Origin: Spiroplasma endosymbiont of Labia minor
GTDB taxonomy: Bacteria; Bacillota_I; Bacilli_A; Mycoplasmatales; Mycoplasmataceae
Length of the DNA stretch: 64,000 bases
Assembly (NCBI RefSeq): GCF_964019845.1
Contig: NZ_OZ026465.1
Location: 620,001-684,000, forward strand
Reading direction: 5' to 3'
This document shows, piece by piece, positions 10,320-20,103 of this stretch. The notes beneath the pieces are model-generated. The model ran no database searches. It was not told the DNA's origin and worked only from the letters and a program-made list of their open reading frames with translations. The first letter of the stretch is position 1. Every line of letters begins with the position of its first letter. The position numbers and the translations under genes are program-made.

Positions 10320-10359
10320 AAAACACTAATATTGTTAATTTCAATATTAGTGTTTTTTA
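10318..10359. terminator. Bidirectional intrinsic terminator
   Basis: The sequence AAAAAACACTAATATTG, a short loop and then its inverse CAATATTAGTGTTTTTT give a long stem with A and T runs on both sides. It ends the plus-strand gene at 9801-10319 and the converging minus-strand operon whose last stop codon lies at 10357. Confidence 0.85.
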
Positions 10360-11724
10360 TTTTTCATAGCCAATTAAGAAATCACTATCTTTTAATTTTG
10401 ATGACATATTGATAATTGTATTAATTAATTCATCTGGTTCATCTATCAATATCATTGGATATTTTTTGTCAAAATAAGGTTTTAAATAACTGATTTTATT
10501 TTGCAAAATTGTAATTCACTGATGGGCAATTTTATTTAAAGCTTCCATTCCCTCTCTTTGCTTTAAAGTCCTAATTTGCTCTGCAATTTTTTGATCTAAT
10601 TTTTTATATAAATTACTAGATTTATTATTAATTCATTTTTTATAAAATGGATAACCAACTGGAATTGTTCTCATTATTGGCGAAATAAAATATCTAATTT
10701 CTTTATCTCTTGAATGATCAAAAATAATTTTAGAATAACCATTATCATTTGATATTTTATTTTGATAATTATACATAATGTCATAATTTTTTAAATCACA
10801 AAAAACAATTTTCTCAAATCAATTTTCTGGTAATTTAAACATTGAATTTGTAAATAATGAATATCTAGATATTCCAGAAAAAAGCTCTTCATTTTCAAAT
10901 AAAAATTCTGAAAAATACGCTGTATTTTTCAATCATATTCTAGAAAGAATATAATTAATAATTAATCTAAAATTCATATTTTTTTTAATGAAATGTTTTA
11001 AATTCTTTTTTGATAAAAATGCTTTTTCATTAACTTGTTTTCATTCATTTTTTATTGTATCGTAAAATTTTCTACGAATATATTTGTTTAATTTTGTAGC
11101 AAGTAGTTCATTTCATCATCTAAGAATTAACATATCTAAAAAATAATAATATTCAAAATCATCTTTTAACATAAATTTTATTAACTTTTTCAATGAATTT
11201 AAAACATTTAAAGAAAGATTATTTGCATATTTTCAAGCACTTGTTAAATCAAGTATTCCATCTTCTTGCTTAATTCCATTTCGATTAATATATATTTTAT
11301 TAAATTGACCATCTATTTCTTTAATAACATAAATTAATCTAATATTGATAATTTTATTTTTAATTTTTGTATTTAATTTGACATATGTATCATCAGGTGA
11401 CATTGTTATATTATATTTATTAGTCAAAAAAGATTGCAATATATTTTCTATTTTTTGAAATACAATTTTAAAATTATCTGATTTTTTAAGCTTAAAATAT
11501 TTAACTAAAGCTAAATCAATATTAATTACATCATCATAATCTGTTAATGAATTATAAGCATATTCACCAATTTTTTTTAAATCAAAATTATTTTTTAAAA
11601 ATAATTTTTTTAATTCGCTATAAATTTTATTAATTTCGGAGATTATATTTGTATCTATATTAATTTTAGCATTTACTGCTCTTGTGAATTTTGAAACATC
11701 AGGAATTTTATTATTTGAAATCAT
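10357..11724 (-). CDS. Unknown protein, possible nucleotidyltransferase-fold relative
   Basis: The protein is 455 aa. ATG 11724 is chosen because AGGAGG lies seven bases upstream; an ATG two codons earlier is too close to it. Near residue 60 the pattern GEYAYNSLTDYDDVINIDLA recalls the G-S/T...D-x-D motif of polymerase-beta-like nucleotidyltransferases, including CBASS CD-NTases. However, the first acid of the usual D-x-D pair is Asn here, so catalysis is doubtful. The rest is helical and rich in Lys, Tyr and Trp, with a late LIDEPDELI segment. It is the last gene of a run continuing from rsmE, behind a 67-aa gene and another protein with a similar motif. The function is not known. Confidence 0.65.
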
Positions 11725-11782
11725 GAACATGCCTCCTTATAAAAAATAAAGGAACACAAAAGTGTTCCATAAATGCCTTATT

Positions 11783-11986
11783 TTATTCGGCATCGGTATC
11801 TTCCAAAGCATCCCATTCTTCTTTTGTGAATCTTATACTACCATTTTCATCAATAACATTTCCTGATTTATCAAATTTAAATTCATAAACTTGTCCATGA
11901 ATATTTTCCTTTGAAGCTTCAGTTAAAATTTTTTCTGAATTAGCTTTTGCTTTTTTGATTAAATCTGTATTTTTGTTTTCCGCCAT
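11783..11986 (-). CDS. Small acidic protein (67 aa) of unknown function
   Basis: ATG 11986 has an ideal AGGAGG nine bases upstream, so translation is very likely. The protein has a helical, lysine-rich first half (KKAKANSEKILTEAS), a short beta-like middle (YEFKFDKSGNVIDENGS) and an acidic end (EEWDALEDTDAE). I do not recognise it. It sits between two larger unknown genes, with 37 bases to the start of the previous gene's coding end and 58 to the next start. A small partner of the two large proteins (for example antitoxin-like or an adaptor) is a speculative possibility. Confidence 0.65.
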   Translation of the reverse strand: MAENKNTDLIKKAKANSEKILTEASKENIHGQVYEFKFDKSGNVIDENGSIRFTKEEWDALEDTDAE

Positions 11987-12022
11987 AAGTAATGACCTCC
12001 TGAACATTCATACATTTTAATT

Positions 12023-13198
12023 TTATATTAATTCCATATGATAGTAAATAGCAAACAACATAAAAGTACCTATGTCTGTATTGTCTGGATATATATATTT
12101 TTTTGTAACTTTTAAACCGCTATCTTCTATTTTTTTCTCTCAATTATGAACTAATATATTTTTTGATTTAGATTGATTTATTATATATGCATTAATATCA
12201 TAGATAAAGTATATTGAGCGTTCATTATTTTCCACACCAACGTTACGTAATGAACTGTGTTCTTCTGCATATTTTGTAAATTCAATGACAAAGTTTTTTA
12301 AATCAGGAAACATACCATGATAAACTCAATTAAATTTTTTGAATTTAACGTTTCTATAAATTTTTGTAATTAATTTTGCATTTTTATTATAAAAATCATT
12401 AGTTGTAAATAAAGATTCAACAACTTCATTTTTTGTAAAAAACATTTTAAATAAACTCGAAGTTCAAGTTCGCATGTAAATATTATTTTGTTGAATAAAT
12501 CATTGCAATTTTGATAAAATAGCTAATTTCATATATAAAAGTTTCATTTTGTTATAACCATTATTTTTTGCAATTAAGTATATTTCATAAAATAGAAATG
12601 ATAATTTTTTCAATAATAATTTGTCCAAAATTTTATAATTTCTTACGTACTCCAATGTAAACGATCTACGATAAACATTACGAACACAAATCAATTTGTA
12701 AATTTTTTTAGATGATAGACAAGAACGATAAATAATTTTATAAATTTTACCGTCTATTTTCACAGAAATAATTATATTATCTTGAAATAAATTGCCACTG
12801 ATTGTTTGATTCTGCCATTCAACTTCAATTTCATCATTATTTTTGTACATTTCAAATAATTTTTCATAAACTATTTTATTATAATCACAAATAAAACAAT
12901 CATCAAAATGTTCATAACTATCAATTTCATTTTCATAAACATCAAACATTGATTGCTTTAGATGCACAATACCTAATAAATCTATTTTTGGATCTGAATC
13001 AATTTTATATAATCCAATTGTTGCAAAAGAGCCATGAATTTTTATTGTAACGATATTTTTTAAAATTAACTTAATATTATTTATTTCAATATTAATTTTT
13101 TCTATGACATGTTTTGATATACTAATTTCATTTAATCTTGTTTTAATTAATTTATAGTCTTTTCGAACATCATCGCGATTTAATTTTTCAAAATTCAT
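12023..13198 (-). CDS. Unknown protein with nucleotidyltransferase-like motif
   Basis: The protein is 391 aa, starting at ATG 13198 after AGGAAAAAACTA. Around residues 54-75 it reads IKIHGSFATIGLYKIDSDPK followed by IDLLGIV. This has the hG-S...D...xIDLL layout of nucleotidyltransferases, but with Lys where the first catalytic Asp of the pair is expected. The remainder is rich in aromatic residues and TGA tryptophans. It follows rsmE by 18 bases and so is probably transcribed from the nusA-infB operon. It may be a distant relative of the 10357-11724 protein. I cannot assign a function. Confidence 0.65.
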
Positions 13199-13216
13199 TA
13201 GTTTTTTCCTATATTT

Positions 13217-13918
13217 CTATAAATTATTTACAAAATTAATTATAGACATCATATAAATTGCCGCAGTTTCAGTTCTAAAAATTTTTTCATCTAATTTTAC
13301 TGAAATAAAGCCTATATCTATGAGTTTTTCAATTTCAAATTTATCAAAACCACCTTCTGGTCCAATTATAAAAGAAGATGTCATATTTTTTTTTGGATTA
13401 AAAATTGCTTGATTTGATTCTAATTCATACGCAAGAAAGTTTTGTTCTTGTAAATAATTTTTCAATAAATTTATATCTTTTACAATATTATGAATTTTTG
13501 GAATAAAAGTTTGATGAGATTGTTCAGATGCATCTTCACATATACTAGTTCATCTAGCAATTTTATTTTCAATTTTATCGTGTTTAATTTCTACAATCGA
13601 TCTTTTAAACTGCACTGGAATAATATCTGTTACTCCAAGTTCTGTAAGTTTTTGCAAAATAAAATCTCATTTTTGTTCTTTAATTAAACCAACAATTGCA
13701 ATAGTTTTAATTTGTTTTGATTTATGAATTGAAATATTTTCCAATGTAATAATACCATTATTATCTGATTTAACATTACCAATATAACCCAAATTATCAA
13801 ATATTATTTCAATTCTTTCATTATTTTTAATGCGCACAACATTTTTGAAATGATAATAATTTTCTCCTCTCAAATCAAAAGTTGTCTCATCTATTTTTAA
13901 TGCAAAATATCTGTGCAT
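13217..13918 (-). CDS. rsmE: 16S rRNA m3U1498 methyltransferase RsmE
   Basis: The protein is 233 aa, close to the usual RsmE length. It methylates N3 of U1498 in 16S rRNA using S-adenosylmethionine. Visible marks are the N-terminal MHRYFAL start typical of the family, an OB/PUA-like first domain, the IVGLIKEQKWDFILQKLTEL segment, and the SPOUT knot near the C-terminus with FIIGPEGGF and FRTETAAIY. It lies 26 bases after rbfA in the translation-factor operon. TGA encodes Trp in QKWDF and ARWTS. Confidence 0.92.
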
Positions 13919-13944
13919 AAAATTACCATAAAATAAAAAAGAGA

Positions 13945-14292
13945 TTAATTCTCTTTATTTATATCATTTAAAATTTCATCAATTCTATTTGCAGTTTCAA
14001 GTGAATCATCAAAAACAAATTCTAATTCTGGTACAGCCCTCATACTAACTTTTTCAGCCAAATTATGTCTAATTTCTTTTAAATAATTAGCTATTTCTGC
14101 TGTTACTTCTTCTTTTAAATAATCACCAACAAATGAATAAAAAACTTTTGCTTTAGATAAATCTGATGTTAATCTAACTTCATGAACTGTTAAACTTGGG
14201 ATTATTTCTGAATTCAAAAAATTTCTAACCATTAAATTTAATTCACGTAAAATAGTTGATTGCAATCGTTCTACTTTAATATCATTACTCAT
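13945..14292 (-). CDS. rbfA: Ribosome-binding factor A
   Basis: The protein is 115 aa, the normal family size. It binds the 30S subunit during late 16S rRNA maturation. Typical features are the N-terminal RLQSTILRELNLMV helix, the LTSDLSKAKVFYSF strand-turn-strand of the KH-like fold and the C-terminal DDSLETANRIDEIL helix. It begins three bases after the end of infB, so the two are translationally close, as in most bacteria. Confidence 0.93.
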   Translation of the reverse strand: MSNDIKVERLQSTILRELNLMVRNFLNSEIIPSLTVHEVRLTSDLSKAKVFYSFVGDYLKEEVTAEIANYLKEIRHNLAEKVSMRAVPELEFVFDDSLETANRIDEILNDINKEN

Positions 14293-14295
14293 AAT

Positions 14296-16188
14296 TTATT
14301 TTACCTCTTCAATTTTATATGCTTCTATAATATCATTTTCTTTTATATCATTAAAGTTTTTAATTGTTAAACCACAATCCATACCAACTTTAACTTCTTT
14401 TACATCATCTTTAACATGTTTTAATGATGATAATTCACCAGTATAAATGACAACACCATCACGAATAATTCTAACTTTACTGCCTCTTGGAATAGTACCA
14501 TTTGTCACATGACATCCGGCAATAGTTCCAACAGCTGAATGTTTAAAAATTTGACGTACTTGTAATTCACCAAGAATTTGTTCTTCAAAAACTGGGTCTA
14601 ATAATCCTTTTGCTGCTTGTTCTAATTCTTCGATCATTTTGTAAATAATAGTATGTAGTCTTATGTCAACACCATCATCTTCGGCTTTTTGACGTACTTG
14701 TGCTGTTGGTCTTACATTAAAACCATAAACAATTGATTTTGAAGCCGTAGCCAAAGTGACATCTGATGCCGAAATTGCCCCAACCGTTGCTCTAATAATA
14801 TCTAAACGAACACCATCAATATTAATTTTTTGCAATGAACTACGTACAGCTTCTGCTGTACCTTGAGTATCTGCTTTTATAATTATTCCTAAAGTTTTCA
14901 AAGAACCTTCTTCAATTTTAGCTTTAATAGCATCTAAAGATAAAGTATTTCTTTTTGATCTTTCTTCAATTGCAAGTTTTTCGGCTTGCGCTTGGGCAAT
15001 TTGTCTTGCTATTTTTTCTTCTGGTATCGCAATAAATTTATCTCCTGCACGTGGGACATCATTTAAACCAATAATTTGTACTGGTTCTGAAGGGATAACT
15101 TCTTTTACTTTTGCACCACGTTCATTTTGCATATCCTTAATTGTGCCATAAGTTCCACCAGCAACAACAATATCTTTAATTTTTAAAGTTCCACCTTGCA
15201 CAAGTACAGTAGCAACCGGTCCCTTATTTTTATCTAAATGAGCTTCGATTACTGTACCATTTGCATATCTATTTGGATTTGCACATAATTTATTGATTTC
15301 TGCAATTAAATATATTGTTTCTAATAAAGAGTTTATTCCCATTTTTTGTTTTGCAGAACCCTCAACAAATGGAATATCACCACCAAATTCTTCTGCAACA
15401 ATATTAAAACGCATTAATTCTGTTTTAACTTTATCTGGATCTGAACCTGGTTTATCAATTTTATTTACAAAAACAATAATTGGAACATTGGCAGCTTTTG
15501 CATGGTCAATTGCCTCTTCTGTTTGTGGCATGATGCCATCATCTGCTGCTACAACCAAAATAACGATATCTGTAACTTCTGAACCACGAGCTCTCATTTC
15601 TGTAAAAGCTTCATGTCCTGGAGTATCAATGAAAGTAATTTTTTTACCATCCAAATTAACTTGATACGCACCTATATGTTGTGTTATACCACCAAATTCA
15701 CCATCCACAACATGTGTATTTCTAATTGAATCTAATAAGGTTGTTTTACCATGGTCAACATGCCCCATTATAGTTACCACAGGTGGTTTAACTTTTAAAT
15801 CTTCCGGATTATCATCATGTTTAAATGAATTGAAAAAGTTTTCTTTAGAAACAACTTCTTCTTTTTTAAAGTCATAACCAAATTCTAGAGCCAATTCACC
15901 CATTTGTTCTTCTGTCAACATTGCGTTTTGATTGACCATTAAACCTCGTTTAAAGAAAATTTTAACTATTTCTGCTGAGGTTTTACCAATTTTTAAAGCA
16001 AAATCACCTATTGTTAATGGTTCTGTATAAATAAAGACACCCTCAACAATTCCAGTATCTTTTTTTTCATTAAATTTAGATTTCAATGTTTGAGATTGTT
16101 TCTTTTGTGATTGTCTTTGGAGTTGATTTTTTGATGCTTGATTTTTTTTATTATCTTTTGTTGATGAATTATTATTGTTTTTTGGCAT
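14296..16188 (-). CDS. infB: Translation initiation factor IF-2
   Basis: The protein is 630 aa, the short mollicute form with a reduced Lys/Gln/Asn-rich N-terminus. It is a GTPase that places initiator tRNA on the ribosome. The G domain shows GHVDHGKTT (G1), DTPGHEAF (G3) and NKID (G4), preceded by the IF2-N domain (IGDFALKIGKTSAEIVKIFF). Domains II, III and IV follow, with IIKADTQGTAEA and GRKVRIIRDG-like segments. It is centrally placed in the rimP-nusA-rnpM-ylxQ-infB-rbfA cluster. No frame break is present. Confidence 0.97.
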   Translation of the reverse strand: MPKNNNNSSTKDNKKNQASKNQLQRQSQKKQSQTLKSKFNEKKDTGIVEGVFIYTEPLTIGDFALKIGKTSAEIVKIFFKRGLMVNQNAMLTEEQMGELALEFGYDFKKEEVVSKENFFNSFKHDDNPEDLKVKPPVVTIMGHVDHGKTTLLDSIRNTHVVDGEFGGITQHIGAYQVNLDGKKITFIDTPGHEAFTEMRARGSEVTDIVILVVAADDGIMPQTEEAIDHAKAANVPIIVFVNKIDKPGSDPDKVKTELMRFNIVAEEFGGDIPFVEGSAKQKMGINSLLETIYLIAEINKLCANPNRYANGTVIEAHLDKNKGPVATVLVQGGTLKIKDIVVAGGTYGTIKDMQNERGAKVKEVIPSEPVQIIGLNDVPRAGDKFIAIPEEKIARQIAQAQAEKLAIEERSKRNTLSLDAIKAKIEEGSLKTLGIIIKADTQGTAEAVRSSLQKINIDGVRLDIIRATVGAISASDVTLATASKSIVYGFNVRPTAQVRQKAEDDGVDIRLHTIIYKMIEELEQAAKGLLDPVFEEQILGELQVRQIFKHSAVGTIAGCHVTNGTIPRGSKVRIIRDGVVIYTGELSSLKHVKDDVKEVKVGMDCGLTIKNFNDIKENDIIEAYKIEEVK

Positions 16189-16247
16189 AATTTCACTTCC
16201 TTCTTATGTTCAAAATACAACATTAATAATTAAATTAGATAAAGAAA

Positions 16248-16568
16248 TTACACAATTATTTTTGCATATGCATCTTCAATTAACTTAACCATATTAGTAT
16301 CTAAGATACCTATTGCCTTAATGTAATTAATACCCAAAGCAGTTTGCAATTGATTGCCAGTTAACACATCTTTTATTACTTTAACATGATATGTGCTTGT
16401 TTTATCAAATATTTTTTTTCATTGTGCTTGCCCAATATCATTACAAACAATCACTAATTTGACTTTATTTTTTTTTATCTCTTCAATTAATCTATTGCCT
16501 ACAATTAATTTACCGCCACGATTTGCAAGTCCAAGCGCTAATAAAAATTGCTTATGTTTATCATTCAT
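16248..16568 (-). CDS. ylxQ: L7Ae/L30e-like RNA-binding protein YlxQ
   Basis: The protein is 106 aa. It begins MNDKHKQFLLALGLANRGGK; the ALGLANRGGKLIVG motif and VKLVIVCNDIG strand are typical of the L7Ae-family kink-turn-binding fold found between rnpM and infB in Firmicutes. The stop codon of rnpM directly abuts its ATG (TAAATG), so the two are likely translationally coupled. A TGA tryptophan lies in GQAQWKKIF. The 59 bases before infB hold its ribosome binding site. Confidence 0.85.
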
Positions 16569-16847
16569 TTAATCTCAATTTTCCTTAATTTCTAATTCAA
16601 TTGCTTGATAAACCTCATCTAAGATTTTTGTTTTTAAAGCTTTTTCTAGGGCATTAGTCTTTTTAATTTTAGCTAAAGCATCTAAATTGGCTTTTAAATA
16701 TGCACCACGACCATTTGCTTTTTTTGTTTGATCTATAAAAATAGTGCCGTCGTTTTGTTTGACAATTCTAATCAATTCTTTTTTGTGAGTCATTTCTCCA
16801 GAAGCAATATCTTTTCTCAAAGTGACGGTTTTCTGAATTTTATTCAT
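16569..16847 (-). CDS. rnpM: RNase P modulator RnpM (YlxR)
   Basis: The protein is 92 aa with the GRGAYLK signature of the YlxR family. It binds RNA, and family members modulate RNase P. The usual CVxC-type start is replaced by VTLRKDIASGEM, so the N-terminal cysteines seen in many homologues are missing. An AGGATGTG ribosome binding site precedes ATG 16847. It lies 19 bases after nusA and directly abuts ylxQ, in the canonical order. Confidence 0.88.
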
Positions 16848-16866
16848 TTAAATCACATCCTAATTT

Positions 16867-18255
16867 TTAATTATCATACAAGTCATCATAGTCATCATAA
16901 TCTGCAGCATCAATTGTTTCATCATCTGCTGCTGCAAAAGCATCAAATGCTGCTCTATTTGCTTCAATATCTTCTAAATCAAGAGTTCCTTCAAAATCAG
17001 CTGTATCTACAGCATCATCAAATTGTTCTTTATACATTGGTTTTTTAACAGGTTTGCTTTGATATTTTCTTGATACCAATGGTTCATCAAAATTAATATT
17101 AATATTTGGCATTACAGTAGTTTTTTTATTTCTCATTGAATCTAAATAATCTTGATCAGTTGCATTTTCTTTTGAAATATTTCCATTTCAGTGAACTTCT
17201 TGATTATTTGCAATTGCATTTGATAATGAAGTAACATTTAATTTAATATCTAATAAATTAGCAACTAATTTAGCTGCCGAACCAAATTTACCAATTGCTA
17301 ACGAAAATTGTGAATCTGGGACAACAACATTTGCAACAGTATATTCTTCATTAAATTCAAAAGAACAAACAAATACAGGTGACATTGCATTTTGTAAGAA
17401 TGTGCCCATATTTTCATCTCATCTAACTAAGTCAATTTTTTCACCATGAACTTTTTCAGAAACTGCTTTAACTCGATTTCCTTGTGAACCAATCATCGCC
17501 CCAACAGGGTCCAAATATGGATCTAATGATAAAACAGCCACTTTTGCACGTTTACCTGGATCTCTTGAGACTTTTTTAATAATAACTTCACCATTTTGAA
17601 CTTCTGGTACTTGTCTTTCAAATTGCCTTACTAAAAATTGTGGATCTGTTCTTGATGCTGAAATTTGAGCAAATTTATTATCTTTTGATAATTCAATAAC
17701 ATAATATTCTATTTTTTCACCAATATTAAATCTTTCACTATCAATTACTCTTTTAAATCATAACGATGCAATTGCACCATCTGTTTCTAATAAATAAGCA
17801 GTATCTGTAATATCAACAACAGTTCCAACAAGTATTTCACCAACTTTATTTTGAAATTCATCAAAGATTTTGGCTTTTTCAGCTTCTCTAATTTTTTGTT
17901 TAATTATGTTACCAACTTGAATTACAGCCAAGCGAGAGTATTGTTCATCAAAATCTACTTCTTGTTTTAAAGTATCACCAATAGTAACATTTTCACCATA
18001 AGTTTTTTTAGCCTCATTCAAACCAATTTCTAAATATTCATCTTGAATTTTTTGAACAACAGTTAAATTTTTAAAAACTTTGATTGTTCCTAATTTTTCA
18101 TCAATTTCAACATCAACTAAAGCTTCTGGATCAAAATAACGTTCATATGCTTTTTGGAAACCTTCTCTAATTCCTTCTAAAATAATTTCCTTGTCAATTT
18201 TTTTTTCTTCTACAATTGTATAAATTGCACTTAATAATTCTGCACCATTTACCAC
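16867..18255 (-). CDS. nusA: Transcription termination/antitermination factor NusA
   Basis: The protein is 462 aa. I choose GTG 18255 because GGAGG lies eight bases before it and the product then begins MVNGAELLSAI like other NusA proteins; an upstream TTG at 18270 is less likely. NusA binds RNA polymerase and the nascent RNA. The order is an N-terminal domain, S1 (GEILVGTVVDITDTA), then KH domains (SQFSLAIGKFGSAAKLVANL). A disordered acidic end of about 90 residues (DDYDDLYDN) replaces the C-terminal repeats of proteobacteria. A terminator-like hairpin lies immediately upstream. Confidence 0.95.
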
Positions 18256-18277
18256 TTTCAATTCCTCCAATAATAAA

Positions 18278-18306
18278 GGAAGGAGAACTCCCCTTCCTTT
18301 TACAAC
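18278..18306 (-). terminator. Terminator/attenuator hairpin just before nusA
   Basis: On the minus strand AAAGGAAGGGGAGTTCTCC and TTCCTTT form a GC-rich stem followed by a short U-rich stretch, placed between rimP and the nusA ribosome binding site. A promoter-like pair (TTGATT, 16 bases, TAAACT) lies just upstream, around 18312-18340. It could end rimP read-through or attenuate nusA, in line with the autoregulation of nusA operons known in other bacteria. Confidence 0.6.
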
Positions 18307-18496
18307 ATATAGTTTACCAAATAATATTAAAAAATCAATTAAATAATATTTTTATTGTTTTATAATGGTATTTTTTTAATTATATCCATTTAGCACAATA
18401 AATTTATCATACAAAATGCTTTATGTAATTGTAAATTAGAACGATAATTGTCATATATTTTTTCTGACTATTTTTTCATCTTTTCTATATGTAATT

Positions 18497-18982
18497 TTAA
18501 AATTTAACTGCATATCTCACAAACTTAATTAATTCTCAGTTCAATGCTAAAGTTTTAATCCTACCCTTCAAATTTATTTTAAAAATAAATTCATCTGTTG
18601 ATTCATCATATTTATTCAATACACCATAAAATTCTACGAGATGTTCTTTTTCTTTGCCTAATTTTAAAAATAAGTAATTATTAACTGCGGAAATTAGCTC
18701 CTCTTTTAATTTAATTTGTCTTTCAATACCTGCAGATGATACCTCAAGTAAATAATGTTCTGCTATTGATGATGATTCCATAGCAGTTGAAATATTTTCT
18801 GAAATGGTTGCTATGGTATCAAAATCAATTGAAATTTTGACATCATTTGTTATTAATAAAATTTGAATTACCTCTTGTTCAAATTCATAATTAAAATTTA
18901 GCTCGTATAATTTCAAATCAAAATCATTTATTATAGGAGTGATTATTTTAATAATTTCATTTTCATATTTTTGAAGTGACAT
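18497..18982 (-). CDS. rimP: Ribosome maturation factor RimP
   Basis: The protein is 161 aa and assists 30S assembly. It has the alpha-beta N-terminal domain with the LYELNFNYE strand, the IDFDTIATISENISTAME segment, and the family hallmark LLEVSSAGIERQI. A C-terminal SH3-like barrel follows. It starts 13 bases after glpX, so in this organism it is coupled to a metabolic gene upstream. About 240 bases separate it from nusA, with a hairpin and a new promoter candidate in between. In-frame TGA (W) occurs near the end. Confidence 0.9.
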
Positions 18983-18995
18983 AAATTACTTTTCA

Positions 18996-20015
18996 TTACC
19001 TTTCATATTTTTCTAGTAAATATTTTATGGCTGGTTTTAAATTTGAAATATTTTCTTTATTATATTGAGAAAAAATATTACGAATAACACCATGAGAAGC
19101 CATAAATGCATTAACATAATAAATTCCACGATTATATACAACTGGTTTTAAAGAACCACCCGCAGTTAATCCAGCTGCAAAAAATCTTGTTCTCAAATCA
19201 GCTACCAAATCAAAGTCTTCATAGTAATTGCCGAAACTAAATTTTGTTTTTGCAAGTTCTACTTGTTCAATTTTTGTTCTCTCTTTTGTTTCTGTTTCAT
19301 TTGGTCAAATTTTTGCATATGGTATTAATGATCATTTCATTTTTGCACCTGCTGCAATGGCTAAAGAAGACATTAAAATTCCTTCTGGAGCACCACCGAT
19401 ACCATACACAAAATCTGCGTCACCATTAACAACATCAATTGCTGCTAAAACATCACCATCTTGAATAGTTCTTACAATTACTCCAAGTTCATATAATTGT
19501 CTAATAATTTCTTCATGTCTGGGCTTATCTAAAATAATACATTTTAAATCTTTACGATTTAACATTTTTTGTCAGTTGATAACATTATCAATTAATGAAT
19601 CACTAAAAAAATTTAAACTAATTAATTCTTGAGAGATAAATAATTTTTCCATATACATTTCTGGAAGTTTAGCCATAGTATTTTCTTTTGAAATTGCAAT
19701 AGTTGTAATTGATCCTGCATAATTTTTTGCGGCTGGCGCTGTACCCTCCACTGGATCTACTGACATATCAAAAACTGGAGAATCATTATTTGTTACATCA
19801 CCCAAAATTTGCCCAACATATAACATTGGCGCATGATCTAATTCGCCTTCACCGTTAATAACTTTAAGTTTAAAATCTTTTTCATTTTCCAACATTAAAT
19901 TCATCGCTTCAACAGCTGCTTGGTCAACTAAGTTTTTGTCTTTTTTACCAATAAATTTATAAGCTGCAATTGCAGCAACTTCAACTGTACGAAGTAAAAT
20001 CATGTCTTTGTTCAT
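18996..20015 (-). CDS. glpX: Fructose-1,6-bisphosphatase class II (GlpX)
   Basis: The protein is 339 aa. It hydrolyses fructose-1,6-bisphosphate to fructose-6-phosphate with a divalent metal. Motifs of the inositol-monophosphatase-like fold are visible: GEGELDHAPMLYVGQ and DPVEGTAPAAKN (the metal-binding DP(I/V)xGT). IGGAPEGILMSSLA and the C-terminal FFAAGLTAGGSLKPV are diagnostic of GlpX. It follows the polC terminator and is transcribed with rimP. In a glycolytic mollicute it would serve sugar interconversion or an alternative phosphatase role. Confidence 0.9.
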
Positions 20016-20069
20016 CTTTTAAATCCCTTTATTTCACTAATATATTAACATTTAATCCAACAATAATAT

Positions 20070-20103
20070 AAAAAGATTATGCATAGCAACTGCATAATCT
20101 TTA
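20070..20103 (-). terminator. Intrinsic terminator after polC
   Basis: GATTATGCA, a seven-base loop and TGCATAATC form a stem flanked by A and T runs directly at the end of polC on the minus strand. It separates the long pepP-to-polC unit from glpX-rimP. Confidence 0.8.

Noticed and set aside
15293-15664. Plus-strand frame of 123 codons opposite infB
   Set aside because: It lies wholly inside the conserved infB GTPase domain and has no start signals.
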